This document shows, piece after piece, positions 63,730-64,000 of a DNA stretch of 64,000 nt. Under the pieces are notes generated by a model. The model was not told the DNA's origin and made no database searches. It saw nothing but the letters and a program-made list of their open reading frames with translations. The stretch is from contig SXUL01000088.1 of NCBI GenBank assembly GCA_005790545.1, positions 1 to 64,000 on the forward strand, in the 5' to 3' direction. The stretch's first letter is position 1, and each line of letters begins with the position of its first letter. Both the position numbers and the translations under genes were made by a program. This DNA comes from Planctomycetia bacterium. GTDB taxonomy: Bacteria > Planctomycetota > GCA-002687715.

Positions 63730-64000
63730 ACGCTCTCACGCGAGTCGGCCTGACGCTGCTCCTGCTGATGGCGGAGCTTTGCGCGCAGCACACGTTCAGT
63801 CTTGACGAGCTTGCGGGACAGTTGATGGTCCCCTCCGTGGCGGCAGGGCGCGTGCTCACGGATGCCGCGGCTCTCGCGGCTCTCGAAGAAAAGGTGCGCC
63901 ACTCTGTCATCGGCGGCGTGCACATGCTGCGCGCCCAAGCGTCCGAAGTCGCGACGCTCAGCGCGCGCTTGCAGGCGCTTGCCCCGCATCCCCTTTTCAT
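63726..64000 (+). CDS. Secreted GH3-family glycoside hydrolase, N-terminal part
   Basis: Incomplete; the frame is open at the window end. GTG at 63726 overlaps the stop of the preceding gene (GTGA). Signal peptide MNALTRVGLTLLLLMAELCA is cut before QHTFS. The mature start reads S-L-D-E-L-A-G-Q-L-M-V-P and then VIGGVHMLRAQASEVATLSARLQALAPHP, the GH3 N-terminal pattern (L-x-x-K-x-G-Q-L, G-G-V, L-Q). Similar enzymes include beta-N-acetylhexosaminidases. The remaining domains are out of view. Confidence 0.7.
   Translation, partial: MNALTRVGLTLLLLMAELCAQHTFSLDELAGQLMVPSVAAGRVLTDAAALAALEEKVRHSVIGGVHMLRAQASEVATLSARLQALAPHPLF

Noticed and set aside
1-64000. tRNA, rRNA, CRISPR, insertion sequence or prophage
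   Set aside because: No cloverleaf with matching stems, no direct repeats with regular spacers, no transposase, integrase or phage structural gene was found by eye.

Overview
The window reads as one contiguous piece of chromosome from a high-GC bacterium, most likely a member of the Planctomycetota. The basis is indirect: an ECF sigma factor with a V-D-A-A-D-V-V-Q-E core, several large secreted proteins with the C-terminal beta-type domain common in that phylum, SxtJ/DUF5989/carbamoyltransferase genes, TPR-rich secreted proteins, and many genes whose -10 box lies almost on the start codon. I see no rRNA, tRNA, CRISPR array, insertion sequence or prophage.

Layout. 1-7009: an APC amino-acid permease (cut by the window start), a GyrI-like ligand-binding protein, a 1411-residue DUF4011/helicase/nuclease/DUF3320 protein resembling the Hhe anti-phage type, a SulP STAS-domain remnant and a DUF1801 protein. 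7202-12683 (minus): a Cys/Met-metabolism PLP enzyme, an AlkA-like glycosylase, an M64 peptidase and an S8 protease. 12856-16354 (plus): ECF sigma factor, B12-binding radical SAM protein, dicarboxylate/amino-acid symporter. 16410-25020 (minus): a complete chemotaxis operon in the order STAS, soluble MCP-like protein with a CheZ-like motif, CheY, CheA, CheW, membrane MCP, CheR-CheD fusion, CheB. 25160-27160: a small repeat-bearing secreted protein, a YbjQ-like protein and malate dehydrogenase.

27170-36416 (minus): a tightly coupled six-gene operon of TPR protein, ATP-grasp enzyme, secreted TPR protein, degenerate ATP-grasp partner, type III PLP decarboxylase, and a single protein joining a urea-transporter-like membrane domain to a sirtuin. 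This is the best candidate for an undescribed system. 36521-44799: MFS transporter, two tandem secreted paralogues, a propeller/phosphoesterase lipoprotein, a methyltransferase, and an EF-hand plus deiodinase-like gene with an in-frame TGA followed by a SECIS-type hairpin, so a selenoprotein. 44875-57867: U32 peptidase, chorismate mutase, LamG protein, RluA-methyltransferase fusion, anthraniloyl-CoA monooxygenase-type fusion, P-loop protein, an EF-G whose G3 box is D-P-P-G-P instead of D-T-P-G-H, and a secreted protein. 57885-62041: a glycosyltransferase/DUF5989/carbamoyltransferase/SxtJ/epimerase cluster, probably for a carbamoylated glycan or small molecule. The plus-strand end holds an inactive-looking gluzincin and the start of a GH3 hydrolase.

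A pattern that crosses gene boundaries: all eleven proteins with a recognisable type I signal peptide appear to be cut as A|Q, leaving an N-terminal glutamine. Start codons were adjusted from the longest reading frames using ribosome binding sites, overlaps and domain starts. All functions are inferred from sequence motifs; no searches were run.
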